Assembly (NCBI RefSeq): GCF_000974425.1
Contig: NZ_CP010429.1
Coordinates: 4,821,501-4,885,500, forward strand
From: Spirosoma radiotolerans
GTDB lineage: Bacteria; Bacteroidota; Bacteroidia; Cytophagales; Spirosomataceae
Length of the DNA stretch: 64,000 nt
Direction: 5' to 3'
A program made the position numbers and the translations under genes. Positions within the stretch are counted from its first letter, which is position 1; each line of letters opens with the position of its first letter. The notes under the pieces were generated by a model that had not been told where the DNA came from, searched no databases, and was given only the letters and a program-made list of their open reading frames with translations. Positions 63,475-64,000 of this stretch are shown here, in pieces.

Positions 63475-64000
63475 ATGCATCCAATCAGACAGTCATTCTT
63501 TATCCAGAAAGTCATATTGATGGCTTGCTCCGTGCTTGTTACCAACGCGCTGGCTCAAAAACCAACACAACCGACGCTGGGATACCGATCCGTAAAGACC
63601 TTAACGCAAACCGGTTTGTTGTTCAAAGACCTGAATAAAAACGGAAAGCTCGATCAATACGAAGATTGGCGATTGCCTGTTGACAAGCGGATACAGGACT
63701 TGATTTCGCAGATGACCCTTGAGGAGAAAATTGGTTTCATGCTCATTAGTACCACCCGACTGGCTGGGGATAACTCATTCCAGCAGGGAGCCCCTAAGTC
63801 GGAGATTACCAGCGAATTCAATGAGGAAGACCTGGTGCAGAACATGAATATGTTCACCCGGAAGCCCTTGCCATACCCGATGATGATGGCTGCCGGAACA
63901 ACCAAAGGGGTAATGCAAAACCAGTTGCGCCACTTTATTCTGCGCGCCAATACATCGGCTAAAATCATGGCCGACTGGAGTAACAAGTTGCAGGCGCTTT
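63475..64000 (+). CDS. GH3 family beta-glucosidase, N-terminal part (cut by window edge)
   Basis: The frame runs open from the ATG at 63475 to the window end, 175 codons without a stop. After a signal peptide (FFIQKVILMACSVLVTNALA then Q) comes LLFKDLNKNGKLDQYEDWRL, an EF-hand-like opening common to Bacteroidetes GH3 enzymes, then RIQDLISQMTLEEKIGFMLI, the standard start of the GH3 barrel, and PYPMMMAAGTTKGV. The catalytic Asp is outside the window. Its substrate cannot be given; beta-glucosides or xylosides are likely. The LacI-type regulator is divergent and probably controls it. Confidence 0.85.
   Translation, partial: MHPIRQSFFIQKVILMACSVLVTNALAQKPTQPTLGYRSVKTLTQTGLLFKDLNKNGKLDQYEDWRLPVDKRIQDLISQMTLEEKIGFMLISTTRLAGDNSFQQGAPKSEITSEFNEEDLVQNMNMFTRKPLPYPMMMAAGTTKGVMQNQLRHFILRANTSAKIMADWSNKLQAL

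Noticed and set aside
63277-63480. Minus-strand 67-codon frame before the GH3 gene
   Set aside because: It lies in the AT-rich divergent promoter region and overlaps the GH3 start; Arg/Lys-rich composition looks like chance.

Overview
The window looks like chromosome from a Bacteroidota bacterium of the order Cytophagales, most likely Spirosoma or a close relative. This is inferred from gene content: type IX secretion (PorP/SprF, a type B sorting domain), a hybrid two-component regulator with an AraC output domain, a Bacteroidetes-type histone H1-like protein, and TAnnTTTG promoter boxes instead of strong Shine-Dalgarno sites. Base composition is even and near 50% GC. I see no rRNA, tRNA, CRISPR array, prophage or intact insertion sequence. 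About 46 genes are supported, two of them cut by the window edges.

Layout. 1-235: start of a WapI-like immunity-type gene leaving the left edge. 0.4-4.8 kb: the two enzymes of the carboxyspermidine route to polyamines, with a secreted protein and a TonB protein between them. 4.9-7.3 kb: UDP-xylose precursor genes (Ugd and UDP-glucuronate decarboxylase). 7.6-10 kb: acyl-CoA dehydrogenase, a GlsB-like membrane protein and PgeF. 10.2-15.3 kb: a 1353-residue hybrid two-component system, then a regulatory-looking intergenic region and a small secreted protein. 15.5-19.4 kb: maltokinase and glycogen branching enzyme. 19.4-22.2 kb: small envelope proteins, one flanked by two MITE-like repeats. 22.3-30.1 kb: housekeeping genes (FabG-type reductase, acyltransferase, MaoC hydratase, histone H1-like protein, serine palmitoyltransferase-like enzyme, biotin carboxylase, AAA ATPase).

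30.1-49.3 kb is a type IX secretion/surface region on the minus strand: a roughly 3440-residue mosaic adhesin with a T9SS type B C-terminus, a PorP/SprF protein 5 bases after it, an OmpA-family protein with TPR and propeller segments, a second PorP/SprF, and upstream a 1090-residue protein with a degenerate peptidase-like head, a propeller and a beta-barrel tail. The neighbours probably export and anchor the adhesin.

49.4-64 kb: FAD oxidoreductase, CMP kinase, GNAT acetyltransferase; a pentapeptide-repeat/LytS kinase fusion with its LytTR regulator; SUI1-like factor; POT peptide transporter; M23 peptidase; a GbsR/MarR regulator and DCC-type protein sharing a predicted operator; an alpha/beta hydrolase; two very acidic small proteins with a DoxX protein; a lipoprotein; and a LacI regulator divergent from a GH3 glycosidase that runs off the right edge.

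The most interesting signals are the paired TTTCA-N8-TGAAA sites at the GbsR/DCC genes, the 21-bp-phased TTGTCCC repeats just after the hybrid regulator, the degenerate peptidase motif in the 1090-residue protein, the pentapeptide/LytS fusion, the MITE-like pair, and a nearly identical 367-bp duplication inside the giant adhesin gene. All assignments come from reading the sequence; no database search was run.
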